From positions 1-60,325 of the forward strand of contig DLCH01000044.1 in NCBI GenBank assembly GCA_002480525.1: a DNA stretch of 60,325 nt, written 5' to 3'. Below the pieces are notes generated by a model. That model did no database searches. It was not told where the DNA came from and worked only from the letters and a program-made list of their open reading frames with translations. The translations under genes and the position numbers were made by a program. The stretch comes from Gammaproteobacteria bacterium UBA7803. GTDB taxonomy: Bacteria; Pseudomonadota; Gammaproteobacteria; Pseudomonadales; Azotimanducaceae. This document shows positions 8,685 to 17,538 of this stretch, piece after piece. The stretch's first letter is position 1. Each line of letters opens with the position of its first letter.

Positions 8685-8917
8685 GCCAGGACCGGGAGCT
8701 GAGGTTCACCTACCGGCAGACCCGGGAGGGTTTCGAGCTGTTCCATCACGGACGCAGGGCGACGACGCTGCGCGGATCGAAGGCCGCCGAGTTCGAGCAG
8801 GCGCTCGCCCACGGGTCACCGGTCGAGCTGCAGCAGCTGATGGCCCGGCTGACGGGAAACTACAAGCGCGGCAACGAAAAGGCCGCCCGCAGTCATCCGA
8901 GAAACCGCGGGCGGTGA
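8681..8917 (+). CDS. Small hypothetical protein coupled to doxX
   Basis: The 78-residue polar protein starts inside the stop of the DoxX gene (ATGA) and ends in a basic tail (NYKRGNEKAARSHPRNRGR). It has no membrane segment and no family I recognise. Translational coupling on both sides argues that it is real. Confidence 0.55.
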   Translation: MSQDRELRFTYRQTREGFELFHHGRRATTLRGSKAAEFEQALAHGSPVELQQLMARLTGNYKRGNEKAARSHPRNRGR

Positions 8918-9420
8918 CCGCTCCTCTGGAACATCGTGAGATCGGGCGGTGCGAGGAAGCGGTGCTCAGGCAGCTCCTCGGGTACTACTGTCACGACATG
9001 GCCGAGTGGTTCGCGCTCGACCTCCAGGCAGACGGCACGTATCCCTATCCCGTCGAATCGCTGTGGTCGGACGCCTGTCACGTGCACCTCGCCCAGGTTG
9101 GCGGGGCGCCCGTCGGTTTCGCGATCGTGGCGGAGGTGGCTGGCGCAAACGCACCCTCCGGCACGCGTGATCTGAAGGAGTTCTTCGTCGTTCGTCGCCA
9201 TCGGCGAACCGGGCTCGGCCGGGCCCTCGCGGCCGCCATCTGGAACGAGTATCCCGGTGGCTGGATCGTTCGGGTGCTTCAGGCCAACAGGCCGGCGCTC
9301 CCGTTCTGGCGGACCGCCATAGAGGCGTATACTGAAGGCCGCTTCGTGGAGGAAGCGAGGTGTCTCGACGGCCGGGACTGGTCCTACTTCTCCTTCGAGG
9401 CACCGATGCAGCACGGTTGA
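8914..9420 (+). CDS. GNAT-family N-acetyltransferase
   Basis: The 168-residue protein starts with GTG overlapping the previous stop (GTGA). The central VVRRHRRTGLGRALAAAIW is the acetyl-CoA-binding motif A (R-x-x-G-x-G/A); preceding strands include HVHLAQVGGAPVGFAIVAE. It is the last gene of the DoxX set. Substrate unknown. Confidence 0.8.
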   Translation: MTAPLEHREIGRCEEAVLRQLLGYYCHDMAEWFALDLQADGTYPYPVESLWSDACHVHLAQVGGAPVGFAIVAEVAGANAPSGTRDLKEFFVVRRHRRTGLGRALAAAIWNEYPGGWIVRVLQANRPALPFWRTAIEAYTEGRFVEEARCLDGRDWSYFSFEAPMQHG

Positions 9421-9516
9421 CGCAGGGCACCAGCCCGGCCGGCATGACGGTTCCGCCGGCACCGGCGCCGCCGACCGGAAACGTCCGCCTTCGGATCGGG
9501 AGGGCCGTTCGACACA

Positions 9517-10089
9517 ATGAGCACCACGAGCCTGTTCGTCGAACTCATCGTCATCGGATCCGGCGTCTTTCTCTGGCTCGCGATCCTGGCTCTGGCGCTG
9601 TTCGGTGCCGACGCCATCCCGATCAGCCAGACCGCGCTCATCGCATCGGCCATCCCCGCGCTCTCGGTGATCTACGTGCTGGGTACGGTCTGGGATCGAT
9701 TGGCCGACTGGCTGTTCGGCCGCTGGTGGGGGGACGGGATTCGCAGCTCCGAGTTCGACGAAATCGGCGAGTACTACGATGCCCGCCGGTCGATCCTCAC
9801 CCGATCCCCAGCCCTGTCCGAGCTGCTCGAGTACGGACGCAGCCGACTGCGCATCTGCCGGGGCTGGGCCCTCAATGCGCCGCTGATCGGGATCAGCCTG
9901 GAGTGCCTGCTGCTGATCAACCCGGACCTGGTCGCCAGTCCACTGCTAGCGGGCATCGCCGTCGCCGCACTGTCGATCGCACTCACCTCGGGCTGCTGGT
10001 TCGCGTGGAGCAGCCTGACGCGCGCCGAGTACCGGAAGGTCAGGGAGCAGGCCCGATACCTCCAGGATCGGAGCGCCGATCACACTTAG
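9517..10089 (+). CDS. Hypothetical inner-membrane protein
   Basis: The 190-residue protein has two N-terminal membrane segments (about residues 8-30 and 38-58), a soluble charged middle (about 65-115) and two C-terminal membrane segments (about 117-160), then a charged tail. I do not recognise the family. The ATG at 9517 follows a GGGAGGG site. It lies immediately upstream of the DUF2784 gene. Confidence 0.55.
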   Translation: MSTTSLFVELIVIGSGVFLWLAILALALFGADAIPISQTALIASAIPALSVIYVLGTVWDRLADWLFGRWWGDGIRSSEFDEIGEYYDARRSILTRSPALSELLEYGRSRLRICRGWALNAPLIGISLECLLLINPDLVASPLLAGIAVAALSIALTSGCWFAWSSLTRAEYRKVREQARYLQDRSADHT

Positions 10090-10102
10090 CGGACCGGTCG
10101 CG

Positions 10103-10525
10103 TTGACGGAGTGGGTCTTGCCATACGGAGCGTTCGCGGATGCCGTGCTGATCGTTCACGCCGGCGTGGTGCTGTTCGTCGTGCTGGGGCTGGCGGTGAT
10201 CGTCCTCGGCAACCGCGCCGGATGGACGTGGGCAAACGCCTTCGGGTGGCGTGCCGCTCACCTCGCCGCCATCGTCGTGGTGGCGCTGCAGGCCTGGCTG
10301 GGCCGGCATTGCCCTCTGACCATCCTCGAATCCTGGCTTCGGGAGCAGGCGGGCCAATCACCCTATGCCAGCAGTTTCGTGCAGCACTGGCTCCAGGCGC
10401 TGATCTACTACGACGCGCCGCTGTGGCTGTTCGCGATTGCCTACACCGTGTTCGGCGGCCTCGTCGCCTGGGCCTGGTGGCGCTATCCGCCCGAGCGCGG
10501 CGGAGCTGGAACACCGCGCCGGTGA
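10103..10525 (+). CDS. DUF2784 domain membrane protein
   Basis: The 140-residue membrane protein carries the conserved features of DUF2784: HAGVVLFVVLGLAVI in the first helix, CPLTILESWLREQ in the middle loop, and SFVQHWLQALIYYDAPLW before the last helix. It probably starts at the TTG at 10103. The function of the family is unknown. Confidence 0.75.
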   Translation: MTEWVLPYGAFADAVLIVHAGVVLFVVLGLAVIVLGNRAGWTWANAFGWRAAHLAAIVVVALQAWLGRHCPLTILESWLREQAGQSPYASSFVQHWLQALIYYDAPLWLFAIAYTVFGGLVAWAWWRYPPERGGAGTPRR

Positions 10526-10666
10526 CAGGATGTCGCCCGGCCAGAAAACCGCCGCGGACCGACACCTAAATTGCCTTCCTAGTCGGGCACGGCCCGTCGA
10601 TCCCCATAGCCAACGACATCCGGATTTTGTTAGCTTGTCAGTCATCGATGGCGAGGAGGGGCATCG

Positions 10667-10948
10667 ATGAATCTCTACGCGATTCTGCGACGCGACGGCT
10701 TTGCCGACGGTCCAACTCTCGAAGCGGCGGCGGCCCGATCCACCGAAGTCGGCAATTCCATGCCCGACGACGTCCGCTGGATTCGGTCCTACGTGCTCGG
10801 CGAGGGTTCGGGCGCACTCGGCACCGTATGCATCTATGAGGCGAGCAGCGAGGAGGCCATCCGGCGTCATGCCGAGGCGGCCGACCTGCCCGTGTCGGAA
10901 ATCATCCCCATTCAGGACACCGTCGTCGTACGTCCCGATCCGGCTTGA
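10667..10948 (+). CDS. DUF4242 family small protein
   Basis: The 93-residue protein has a strong AGGAGGGG ribosome site upstream of the ATG. The core DVRWIRSYVLGEGSGALGTV, then CIYEASSEEAIRRHAEAADL and EIIPIQDTVV, fits the DUF4242 fold, a small ferredoxin-like domain. The function of the family is not established. Confidence 0.75.
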   Translation: MNLYAILRRDGFADGPTLEAAAARSTEVGNSMPDDVRWIRSYVLGEGSGALGTVCIYEASSEEAIRRHAEAADLPVSEIIPIQDTVVVRPDPA

Positions 10949-11003
10949 CCGGCTGCCGGCGCGCCGCGCGAGCCGGCACTCGACGGCAACTGAGGAGGAC
11001 CCC

Positions 11004-11552
11004 ATGAAGACGATTCACACCGTCCCGCTGAGTCTTGCGCTGTTGCTGGCCGCGGGCCACGCCGCCCGGGCCGACGAGCACCAGGCGTTGATCGAGCAGG
11101 CTCGGTCCGCCGCACCCGCGCTGGTCAGCGCCGATGCCACCGTGATGTACCGCGGTGAAGTGCTCGCCGAGGGCACCAACGGCTGGACCTGCCTGCCCGA
11201 AACGCTGCCGGACGACAACGCGCCCATGTGCAACGACGACGTCTGGATGGAACTGATGTCCGCCATGCAGGCCGGAGAAGACTACGAGGTCGAACGGCTG
11301 GGCGTTTCCTACATGCTGCAGGGCGATGCCGGCGTCAGCAACTCGAACCCGGCGCATCCCGCCGGCGCCGACGCGCCGGACTTCATCAAGGAAGGCGCGC
11401 ACCTGATGCTAGCCGTGCCCCGGGAGATGCTCCAAGGCATCACCGACGACCCGCACGCGGGCGGTCCCTACGTGATGTGGAAGGACACGCCCTACGCGCA
11501 CATCATGGTGCCGCTCGAGGACGAGAACCGCTCCGATCCGCCGGAGCGCTGA
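11004..11552 (+). CDS. Secreted hypothetical protein
   Basis: The ATG at 11004 (GAGGAGG upstream) opens a signal peptide (MKTIHTVPLSLALLLAAGHA). The mature part of about 160 residues contains two cysteines (TCLPE and MCNDD), a methionine-rich segment and PHAGGPYVMWKDTPYAHIMV near the end. I have seen this arrangement only as uncharacterised secreted proteins. The frame extends upstream, but the signal peptide and ribosome site fix the start. Confidence 0.65.
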   Translation: MKTIHTVPLSLALLLAAGHAARADEHQALIEQARSAAPALVSADATVMYRGEVLAEGTNGWTCLPETLPDDNAPMCNDDVWMELMSAMQAGEDYEVERLGVSYMLQGDAGVSNSNPAHPAGADAPDFIKEGAHLMLAVPREMLQGITDDPHAGGPYVMWKDTPYAHIMVPLEDENRSDPPER

Positions 11553-11600
11553 CATACCAGGGCCGGCCCGCGCCGGATCGGCCGACGATCGAGGAAGACC

Positions 11601-12077
11601 ATGCCGCACCAGCCGACGGATACGGACCCGGCGTCCTGGGCGCGCTACTTCGCCATGGCCGGCAACAATCGGGCGTGGGAACTCGCGGCGCAAATCGCCA
11701 GGTCCGCGGCGGAGGATCGCGAGATGCTGGACGCCGCGCATGCGTCGGCGTTCCACTGGAACGCCGTGGGGACCGAACTGAACCGCATGCGGGCCGCGTA
11801 CCTGGTCGCCGAGGTGCACGCTCTGCTGGGGTTTGGAGCCTCGGCGCTGGCGCTGGCCGACGAGGCGTTGACCTGGTTCCGTGACGTCGACAGTCCGGAC
11901 TGGGAACGGGCGTTTCTCCATACCATACACGCGCATGCCGCCGCCGCGGCCGGCGATGCCGCTGCTCATGCAGCCTCCTACGCAGCAGCGGTGGAGGCGC
12001 TGGCGGCCATCGCCGATCCGGAGGACCGGAACATCGTCGAGCAGACCTTCCTTCAGGTTCCCCGCCCCGCGGGCTAG
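11601..12077 (+). CDS. Hypothetical alpha-helical (TPR-like) protein
   Basis: The 158-residue, alanine-rich all-helical protein has about five helices in hairpin order (WARYFAMAGNNRAWELAAQI, AYLVAEVHALLGFGASALAL, FLHTIHAHAAAAAGDAAAHA). This suggests a TPR-like repeat scaffold. GAGGAAG precedes the ATG. No specific function can be given. Confidence 0.6.
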   Translation: MPHQPTDTDPASWARYFAMAGNNRAWELAAQIARSAAEDREMLDAAHASAFHWNAVGTELNRMRAAYLVAEVHALLGFGASALALADEALTWFRDVDSPDWERAFLHTIHAHAAAAAGDAAAHAASYAAAVEALAAIADPEDRNIVEQTFLQVPRPAG

Positions 12078-12283
12078 CGCCGATGCCGAACGCATCCCGA
12101 TGCCTGCGGCCGAAGCGCCGGCGCGAGCCGGCTGCTGCTGTATCGGAATCGAGGCGGATTTGCAGCTTGGCGAGTGCCTGGATCCGGTCGCGCGACGGTC
12201 TCGAGTTTAGAGAGGACCCGGCCGACGCCATGGTCCGCGACGACCGCCAGGCGACCGGATTCTTCGCCTTTGCGGGTTGATTT

Positions 12284-12736
12284 GTGGACACCTGGCCCCT
12301 GCCCTTCGCCATCTCGGAGTCCGCGGCGCGCCACCTGGCCGCCGCGCGGCCCGACGCCGACAGCATTCCGGAGGTCACACGGCAATCCGGCCTGACCGTC
12401 GAGGTGTCGTGGCGCCGCCTCGGCGGCATCGACCCTGAGGCGGCTCTCTGTCAGAACGACCTCGGCGAACTGCTGATCGTTCCGGAACCGGCGCTGCGCG
12501 AATCGCTGGAGGGCGGCGTACTGCACTGGGACGGGTCCCGCCACCTGCTGATCACCCGCGACCAGCGGCCGCCAAGAACCCGGCGCCCGGCAACCGCCGG
12601 CAACATCACGGCCGCCAAGGTGAAGACGCTGAGAGCGCGGACCGGACTGGGGATGATGACCTGCAAGCGGGCCCTGGAGACGACCCGCGGAGACCTCGAG
12701 GCAGCGCTGCGGCTGCTGCGGGGCGGCGACGGGTGA
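12284..12736 (+). CDS. Protein with an unknown N-terminal domain and a C-terminal EF-Ts-type UBA-like domain
   Basis: The 150-residue protein starts with GTG at 12284. The last 45 residues (AAKVKTLRARTGLGMMTCKR onward to DLEAALRLLR) match the N-terminal UBA/TS-N domain of elongation factor Ts, the part that contacts EF-Tu. The first 90 residues (ISESAARHL, then LTVEVSWRRL, then GELLIVPEPALRESLEGGVL) resemble the A-type iron-sulfur carrier (HesB/IscA) fold in strand order but lack its cysteines; that comparison is tentative. It overlaps the next gene by GTGA. The combination is unusual. Confidence 0.65.
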   Translation: MDTWPLPFAISESAARHLAAARPDADSIPEVTRQSGLTVEVSWRRLGGIDPEAALCQNDLGELLIVPEPALRESLEGGVLHWDGSRHLLITRDQRPPRTRRPATAGNITAAKVKTLRARTGLGMMTCKRALETTRGDLEAALRLLRGGDG

Positions 12737-13266
12737 CCAACGTCACGGGCACGGCTGAGACCGGCCACGGGCGCGTGCTGGTCCTGATCAACGGCGCGTC
12801 CGGTGCCGGCAAGACCACGACGGCCGCCTGGCTGCGGGAGCGGCTGCAGGACGCCGTCTGGATTCATCCGGACGGCCGATGGCCGACGCCCTCGATGACC
12901 AGCGAGCAGATCCTGATCGAGGTGCTGAACACCCTCGCCATAGTGGACGGCCCCCGGATCGCACTCGCCGACTGCCAGATTCGCGGATCGGATGCGCGCA
13001 GACTCCTCGACGGGCGCCCCGAGATTCAACTCGTCAACGTGGTGCTGACGTGCGAGCCGGAGGAACGGCGACGCCGCCTGCGGCAGCGCGACGCCCAGGC
13101 CCACGATCCGGGCCGGATCGAGGCCTGGTCCGCCGTTCTTCGGGAGGATGCCCTCCGCGAGGGCGACCCGGTGCTCGACACCACGACCACCGGAACGGCC
13201 GGCTGCGGCCGGCAGATACTCGGGTTGCTCGAATCAGCGGCCCGCGCCAGGCCGCCGGCCGGCTAG
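12733..13266 (+). CDS. P-loop kinase-like ATPase
   Basis: The 177-residue protein has a Walker A motif (INGASGAGKTTTAAWL, about residues 19-34) near its N-terminus, an acidic DCQIRGSDARR segment and an arginine-rich lid-like helix (EERRRRLRQRDAQ). This layout matches small-molecule or nucleotide kinases of the P-loop family; the phosphate acceptor is unknown. It is translationally coupled to the upstream UBA-domain gene, and its stop overlaps the convergent methyltransferase stop. Confidence 0.7.
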   Translation: MTNVTGTAETGHGRVLVLINGASGAGKTTTAAWLRERLQDAVWIHPDGRWPTPSMTSEQILIEVLNTLAIVDGPRIALADCQIRGSDARRLLDGRPEIQLVNVVLTCEPEERRRRLRQRDAQAHDPGRIEAWSAVLREDALREGDPVLDTTTTGTAGCGRQILGLLESAARARPPAG

Positions 13267-13925
13267 CCGATGCGCACCCAGACCTGGCCGTGCTCGTTCT
13301 GCAGCCGGGTGGCGTTCAGCCCGCGATCCGCGCAGATGCGGCTTATCCAGCGGAAGCGATAGCGCACGATGCCGCCTTCCTCGCTGGTGTCGCTCTTGCC
13401 CACCCAGGCGTCGCCGGCATACTGGCGCCGGTACCAGGGGCATTCCTTGATGCTGGCGAGCAGCACGCCGTCGGGCGTCCGGGTCTTCACGAACTGGTCG
13501 AGCATCGTCTCGATCTGTCCGGGGCTGGCGTGGGTCCAGATCGAGCGCGCGATGACGAAATCGAACCGCTCGCCGAACACCTCGAAGTCGAAGTCCGCGT
13601 TGTTGCTGAAGCGGGGCTGCTTCGCGTCGAGCACGTCGGGCCCGACGATGACGGCCTTGCCGGCTTCCAGCATGTCCCGGTTGGGTTCGATGCCGCAGTA
13701 ACATCCGGGCTGGAGAAACTGCATGATCCAGTAGCCGGCGCGCAGGCAACCGCAGCCCACGTCCAGCACCTTGGAATCCAGGTTCAGCCCGTTGCGGAGC
13801 AGGATCGAAAGCTGGTTGCGACCGACGGTTTCGAACTTGCGCAGCGGGCCGCCCAGGAACACACCGGCAGACTGAAGGCGTTCGGCACGCTCCCGGAGGC
13901 TCAGGGTGTCGTCGTATGTCAGCAT
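13263..13925 (-). CDS. Class I SAM-dependent methyltransferase
   Basis: The SAM motif I is clear (SKVLDVGCGCLRAGYWIM), with the acidic residue after strand 2 in CYCGIEPNRDML and motif IV at FDFVIARSIWTHA. I start at the ATG at 13925 (MLTYDDTLSLRERAERL), giving about 220 residues; an ATG at 14000 in the same frame would add 25 residues of low-complexity sequence. Methyl acceptor unknown. Confidence 0.75.
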   Translation of the reverse strand: MLTYDDTLSLRERAERLQSAGVFLGGPLRKFETVGRNQLSILLRNGLNLDSKVLDVGCGCLRAGYWIMQFLQPGCYCGIEPNRDMLEAGKAVIVGPDVLDAKQPRFSNNADFDFEVFGERFDFVIARSIWTHASPGQIETMLDQFVKTRTPDGVLLASIKECPWYRRQYAGDAWVGKSDTSEEGGIVRYRFRWISRICADRGLNATRLQNEHGQVWVRIG

Positions 13926-14088
13926 GTCACTGCCAACGTTAATCGATGCGGCCGGCGCTTGGAACGGCCCCGGCTCGCGGACACGGCCCTGCCCTGGCAT
14001 GATGGAACGGCCCGACGGACACCGGCAGGGGCGTCATGAACAGCTACGCCACGACGGCAGACATGATCACTGAGCGGCGCACCGCACG

Positions 14089-14538
14089 ATGAGGTGGCTG
14101 CGCATCGCCCTCGCCATCGCGATCGCCCTGCTCGGCGGATTCGCGCTGTATGGCCACTACGTCGCCAATCCCCGGGTGGCCGAAGACATCCGCACCAACC
14201 CGGACGGGCCGCGCGCCCGGGAAACCATGCTGCTCACGCTGCCCTCCGGGCGCGAACTCCCGGTGAACTATCTGCTGGAAGCCGACCGGGTGTTCGTCGG
14301 CGCGGACGGCCCCTGGTGGCGGGATCTGCGGGACGGCGGCCGTGTCGCCATGCTGATCCGAGGCAGAACGCTCACCGGCGAGGCACGGGTGATTCTCGAT
14401 GATCCCGCACATACCCGGGACGTGTTCTCGCGGCTGCGTCCGACGGCGCCGTCCTGGCTGCCCATGTGGTTGAACGGCCGGCTGATCGAGATCGAGGTAG
14501 TCGCGCCGCCGGGTCCGCCGCCGGAGCCCGAAACCTGA
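14089..14538 (+). CDS. Membrane-anchored DUF385-like (nitroreductase/quinone reductase-type split barrel) protein
   Basis: The 149-residue protein has one N-terminal membrane anchor (about residues 4-24). A soluble domain follows with LTLPSGRELPVNYLLEADRV, then PWWRDLRDGGRVAMLIRGRT, which resembles the split-barrel DUF385 (deazaflavin/flavin-dependent) family. Cofactor and substrate cannot be assigned. The ATG at 14089 sits at the 5' end of a short gap after the divergent methyltransferase. Confidence 0.55.
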   Translation: MRWLRIALAIAIALLGGFALYGHYVANPRVAEDIRTNPDGPRARETMLLTLPSGRELPVNYLLEADRVFVGADGPWWRDLRDGGRVAMLIRGRTLTGEARVILDDPAHTRDVFSRLRPTAPSWLPMWLNGRLIEIEVVAPPGPPPEPET

Positions 14539-14564
14539 AGCCGCCGGTCATCAGCGCAGCGCCG

Positions 14565-14963
14565 ATGGCCGATCCGGTCGCGGCGGCGTATCGGAGCTTC
14601 CCGCCCGCGGCCAGACGATGCCTCGAGCGGATCCGCGCGCTGATCTTCGAGACCGCGGCGGCACTCGACGGGGTCGGCCCGATCACCGAGACCCTGAAAT
14701 GGGGCGAGCCTGCCTACCTGACGGAGCGCAGCCGTTCCGGCACCACCGTCCGGCTCGGCTGGAAGGCCGCGCGGCCCCAGGAGTGTGCGCTGCTGGTCCA
14801 CTGCCAGACGACCCTCGTCGACACCTGGCGCAGCCTGTTCCCGGAACTGGTCTTCGACGGCAACCGGGCGCTGCGGCTGCCGCTCGACGAACCGTTGCCG
14901 GAGCCCGCTCTGCGCCGGTGCATCGAAATGGCCCTGACCTACCACCGGGCCGGACCCACCTGA
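14565..14963 (+). CDS. DUF1801 domain protein
   Basis: The ATG at 14565 gives 132 residues. AAYRSFPPAARRCLERIRAL, then ETLKWGEPAYLTE and a C-terminal LRRCIEMALTYHR match DUF1801 (unknown function). The frame stays open upstream through the previous gene, but the domain begins here. It is only distantly similar to the DUF1801 protein at 7714-8130. Confidence 0.7.
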   Translation: MADPVAAAYRSFPPAARRCLERIRALIFETAAALDGVGPITETLKWGEPAYLTERSRSGTTVRLGWKAARPQECALLVHCQTTLVDTWRSLFPELVFDGNRALRLPLDEPLPEPALRRCIEMALTYHRAGPT

Positions 14964-15015
14964 AGGCCGGACCACTGCCGATGACGATTACCCGGCGGGT
15001 AATCGACGGCACCGG

Positions 15016-15441
15016 ATGCCGCGCGTCACCATGCCGGCAGATCAATCGAGTGCGCACGACGTGTTCCAGTCCCTGATACCCATCGCCGCGGCCGTTGCCT
15101 TCGTCCTGACCACCACCGTCCTCACCGTCGGCGCCCGACCGGTCCGTCACGGCTGGCTGATCCCCGCCGCGGCATCCGCCGCGTTCCTGGCCTTTTCCGT
15201 CCACGCGATCTGGACAGCGGGCCTCGGCGGCGTGTGGCAGGAACACACGGGCAGCGCCTGGGGTAATCAGATCTGGATCGATCTGCTGCTGGCCGTGACC
15301 ATCGGCTGGTACCTGATGCTGCCGCGGGCCCGGGCGGCGGGCATGCGGCCGGCGGCCTGGCTGCCGCTGGTGGTGCTCAGCGGCTGCGTCGGCTTTCTCG
15401 CCATGCTCGCGCGGCTCAGCTACCTCGAGCAGCACGACTGA
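15016..15441 (+). CDS. Hypothetical four-helix inner-membrane protein
   Basis: The 141-residue protein has four predicted membrane helices and a conserved-looking GSAWGNQIWIDLLLAVTIGW segment spanning helices two and three. An ATG at 15031 is an alternative start. I do not recognise a characterised family. Confidence 0.6.
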   Translation: MPRVTMPADQSSAHDVFQSLIPIAAAVAFVLTTTVLTVGARPVRHGWLIPAAASAAFLAFSVHAIWTAGLGGVWQEHTGSAWGNQIWIDLLLAVTIGWYLMLPRARAAGMRPAAWLPLVVLSGCVGFLAMLARLSYLEQHD

Positions 15442-15544
15442 TCGGCAGCAAGGACGCGAGACGTGGTCACCCACGGTTGCCCGGAGTGCGCCGGGCCGCT
15501 TGAATAGGCGCTGACTCCTCGACAGCGGCCAGACCGACCCCGAC

Positions 15545-16996
15545 ATGCTGAAGACGCTTCTCCGGCGGGCCGCCGTGGCGCTCGCCATTCTGGCCGCCGT
15601 GGGCACCGTCGCGCTCTGGTACGTCGTCCACGACATTCCCGACGCCCTCACCCGCGGCCCCTGGCCGCCCCAGCCGGTGCTCATCGACGACGTGCGGGTT
15701 GTGTCCATGGTGCCGGAGGCGCCGCCGGTGCAGGCAGGCCGGGCCGTGCTCATCGAGAACGGCACGATCTCGCAGGTCGGACCAGCCGGCTCGGTGGCGC
15801 CGCCGCCCGGGGCGCGGGTGATCCGGGGCACCGGCAGGACGCTGCTGCCGGGCCTGATCGACGCCCACGTGCACCTGAACGACGAGGCGGAGCTGGCCGG
15901 CTATCTCGCCCACGGCGTCACCGGCATCCGCAACATGTCCGGGTATCCGTTCCACGTCGACCTGGCCATCCGCCTGGTGTCCGGCGACCTGCTGGGACCG
16001 GACTTCGTCACCACGGGCAGGATTCTCAACAGCCCCGGCCCGAACGAAAGCGTGCTGCAGCACCTGGTGACGACCGCCGACGAGGCGCGGGCCGCGGTGC
16101 GCGCCCAGTACCGGGCGGGGTTCCGCACGATCAAGGTGTATTCCAACCTGCGGCGGGAACCCTACGAGGCCATTCTCGACGAGGCCGCCAGCCTCGGCAT
16201 GGCGGTCACCGGCCACACCCCGGAAGGCGTGCGCAGCGCCGGCGTGCCCCGGGAGCGGCCCTTCGACATACCCTGGGAGGCGTCCCTCGGCCACGGCTTC
16301 ACCACCCTGGAGCACGTCGAGACCCTGGTCTGGCATGGTCTGCGGGACGATCTGGACCTGGCGCGCATGGGCGACCTGGCGGCGCGCCTCGCCCGCTCCG
16401 GCGAACCCGTGACCCCGACGCTGATCGCCCACCGCCGTCTCGTGCTGATCGCCGAGAGCGGCGGCGCCTATCTGGACAGGCCGGGGTCGGAAACCATCAA
16501 CCCGTTCGTCCGATTCGTCGAGCAGGGCGCGGAGGCCTGGTGGAGCGGCATGGACCCGGCGGCCTACGAACGCCCGCACACCGACTTCTTCGTCGCGGCG
16601 ACCGGTCTGCTGCATCAGGCCGGCGTGCCGCTGCTCGCCGGAACCGACGCGGGCGGCTTCGGCATCATTCCGGGCGCGTCCCTGGCCCGGGAGCTCGAGC
16701 TTCTGGTCGAGGCCGGACTGACGCCCCACGACGCCCTGGCGTCGGCGACCCGGATCGGCGCCGAGGTGCTGGGCTTCGACGACGCCGGTCGCGTCGCACC
16801 GGGCTACCGCGCCAACCTGACGCTGCTGCCCGACGACCCGCTGCAGGACGTGGGCGCCGTCGAGCATCCGGCCGGCGTGATGATCCGCGGCGAGTGGCTG
16901 GACGCGGACCGGCTCGCCGGCCTGCGCGCGGCCGCGGCGGACACCTCCTTCGTACGGTCCCTGTGGCGCGCGCTGCGAATGCTGGCGGCGCCCTGA
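15545..16996 (+). CDS. Amidohydrolase family protein, membrane-anchored
   Basis: The 483-residue protein begins with an N-terminal membrane anchor (about residues 8-30). The metal-dependent hydrolase motifs follow in order: DAHVHL, the lysine in TIKVYSNL, GHTPEG, LEHVETL and AGTDAGG. These are the ligands of the two-metal imidazolonepropionase/prolidase-like amidohydrolase group. The likely location is the periplasmic face of the inner membrane. Substrate unknown. Confidence 0.85.
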   Translation: MLKTLLRRAAVALAILAAVGTVALWYVVHDIPDALTRGPWPPQPVLIDDVRVVSMVPEAPPVQAGRAVLIENGTISQVGPAGSVAPPPGARVIRGTGRTLLPGLIDAHVHLNDEAELAGYLAHGVTGIRNMSGYPFHVDLAIRLVSGDLLGPDFVTTGRILNSPGPNESVLQHLVTTADEARAAVRAQYRAGFRTIKVYSNLRREPYEAILDEAASLGMAVTGHTPEGVRSAGVPRERPFDIPWEASLGHGFTTLEHVETLVWHGLRDDLDLARMGDLAARLARSGEPVTPTLIAHRRLVLIAESGGAYLDRPGSETINPFVRFVEQGAEAWWSGMDPAAYERPHTDFFVAATGLLHQAGVPLLAGTDAGGFGIIPGASLARELELLVEAGLTPHDALASATRIGAEVLGFDDAGRVAPGYRANLTLLPDDPLQDVGAVEHPAGVMIRGEWLDADRLAGLRAAAADTSFVRSLWRALRMLAAP

Positions 16997-17116
16997 CGGC
17001 CGCGGCGGGCATTACGTACTCCCACGTTTCGTCGGCGTGACCGACTTCGTGCGGGCACACCGTCCGTTGCGCCGCCGCGGAGATGGGTTAGCATCGGGGA
17101 CGGGAGGACGTGCGCC

Positions 17117-17491
17117 ATGCCCATCGAGCACCGAGTCGATCCCGGCCAGGGAATCCTGTTCGTCACCCGCAGCGGATCGATCGACACCCAGGACGAGCAC
17201 GATGCCCTGGATCGCCGTCGAGCCGACCCGCTGGTCCAGCCCGGCATCCGGGTGCTCGTCGACTGCTGTGCGGTGGACCCGGCGGACTCCACGGAAGTCG
17301 TGCACTATCTTGCCGACAGCATCACGGCCCTGGCCGCCCACCTGCAATGCGGGCCCGTGGCCATCGTCGTGTCCACCGACGTCCAGTTCGGCATGGCGCG
17401 AATGTACGCGGCGCTGACCGACCTGGCGCACCCGGATACGGAGGTGTTCCGCGCCCGCGAGGACGCACTGACCTGGCTGCGGTCCCGGTAG
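17117..17491 (+). CDS. STAS/SpoIIAA-like hypothetical protein
   Basis: The 124-residue protein follows a GGGAGG ribosome site. The pattern ILFVTRSGSID, then VLVDCCAVDPADSTEVVHYL, then VAIVVSTDVQFGMARMY and VFRAREDALTWL fits the alternating strand/helix fold of STAS/SpoIIAA-like proteins. Proteins of this kind are widespread and uncharacterised. Confidence 0.6.
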   Translation: MPIEHRVDPGQGILFVTRSGSIDTQDEHDALDRRRADPLVQPGIRVLVDCCAVDPADSTEVVHYLADSITALAAHLQCGPVAIVVSTDVQFGMARMYAALTDLAHPDTEVFRAREDALTWLRSR

Positions 17492-17538
17492 TGGCGACCC
17501 TCGCCCGTCCGGCGGCGCCGCCCGGGGATGCCGTCTGA

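Noticed and set aside
12078..12283. Small frames between the TPR-like and UBA-domain genes
   Set aside because: Several overlapping frames on both strands, none with a ribosome site or recognisable motif; possibly a degraded gene but not supportable.
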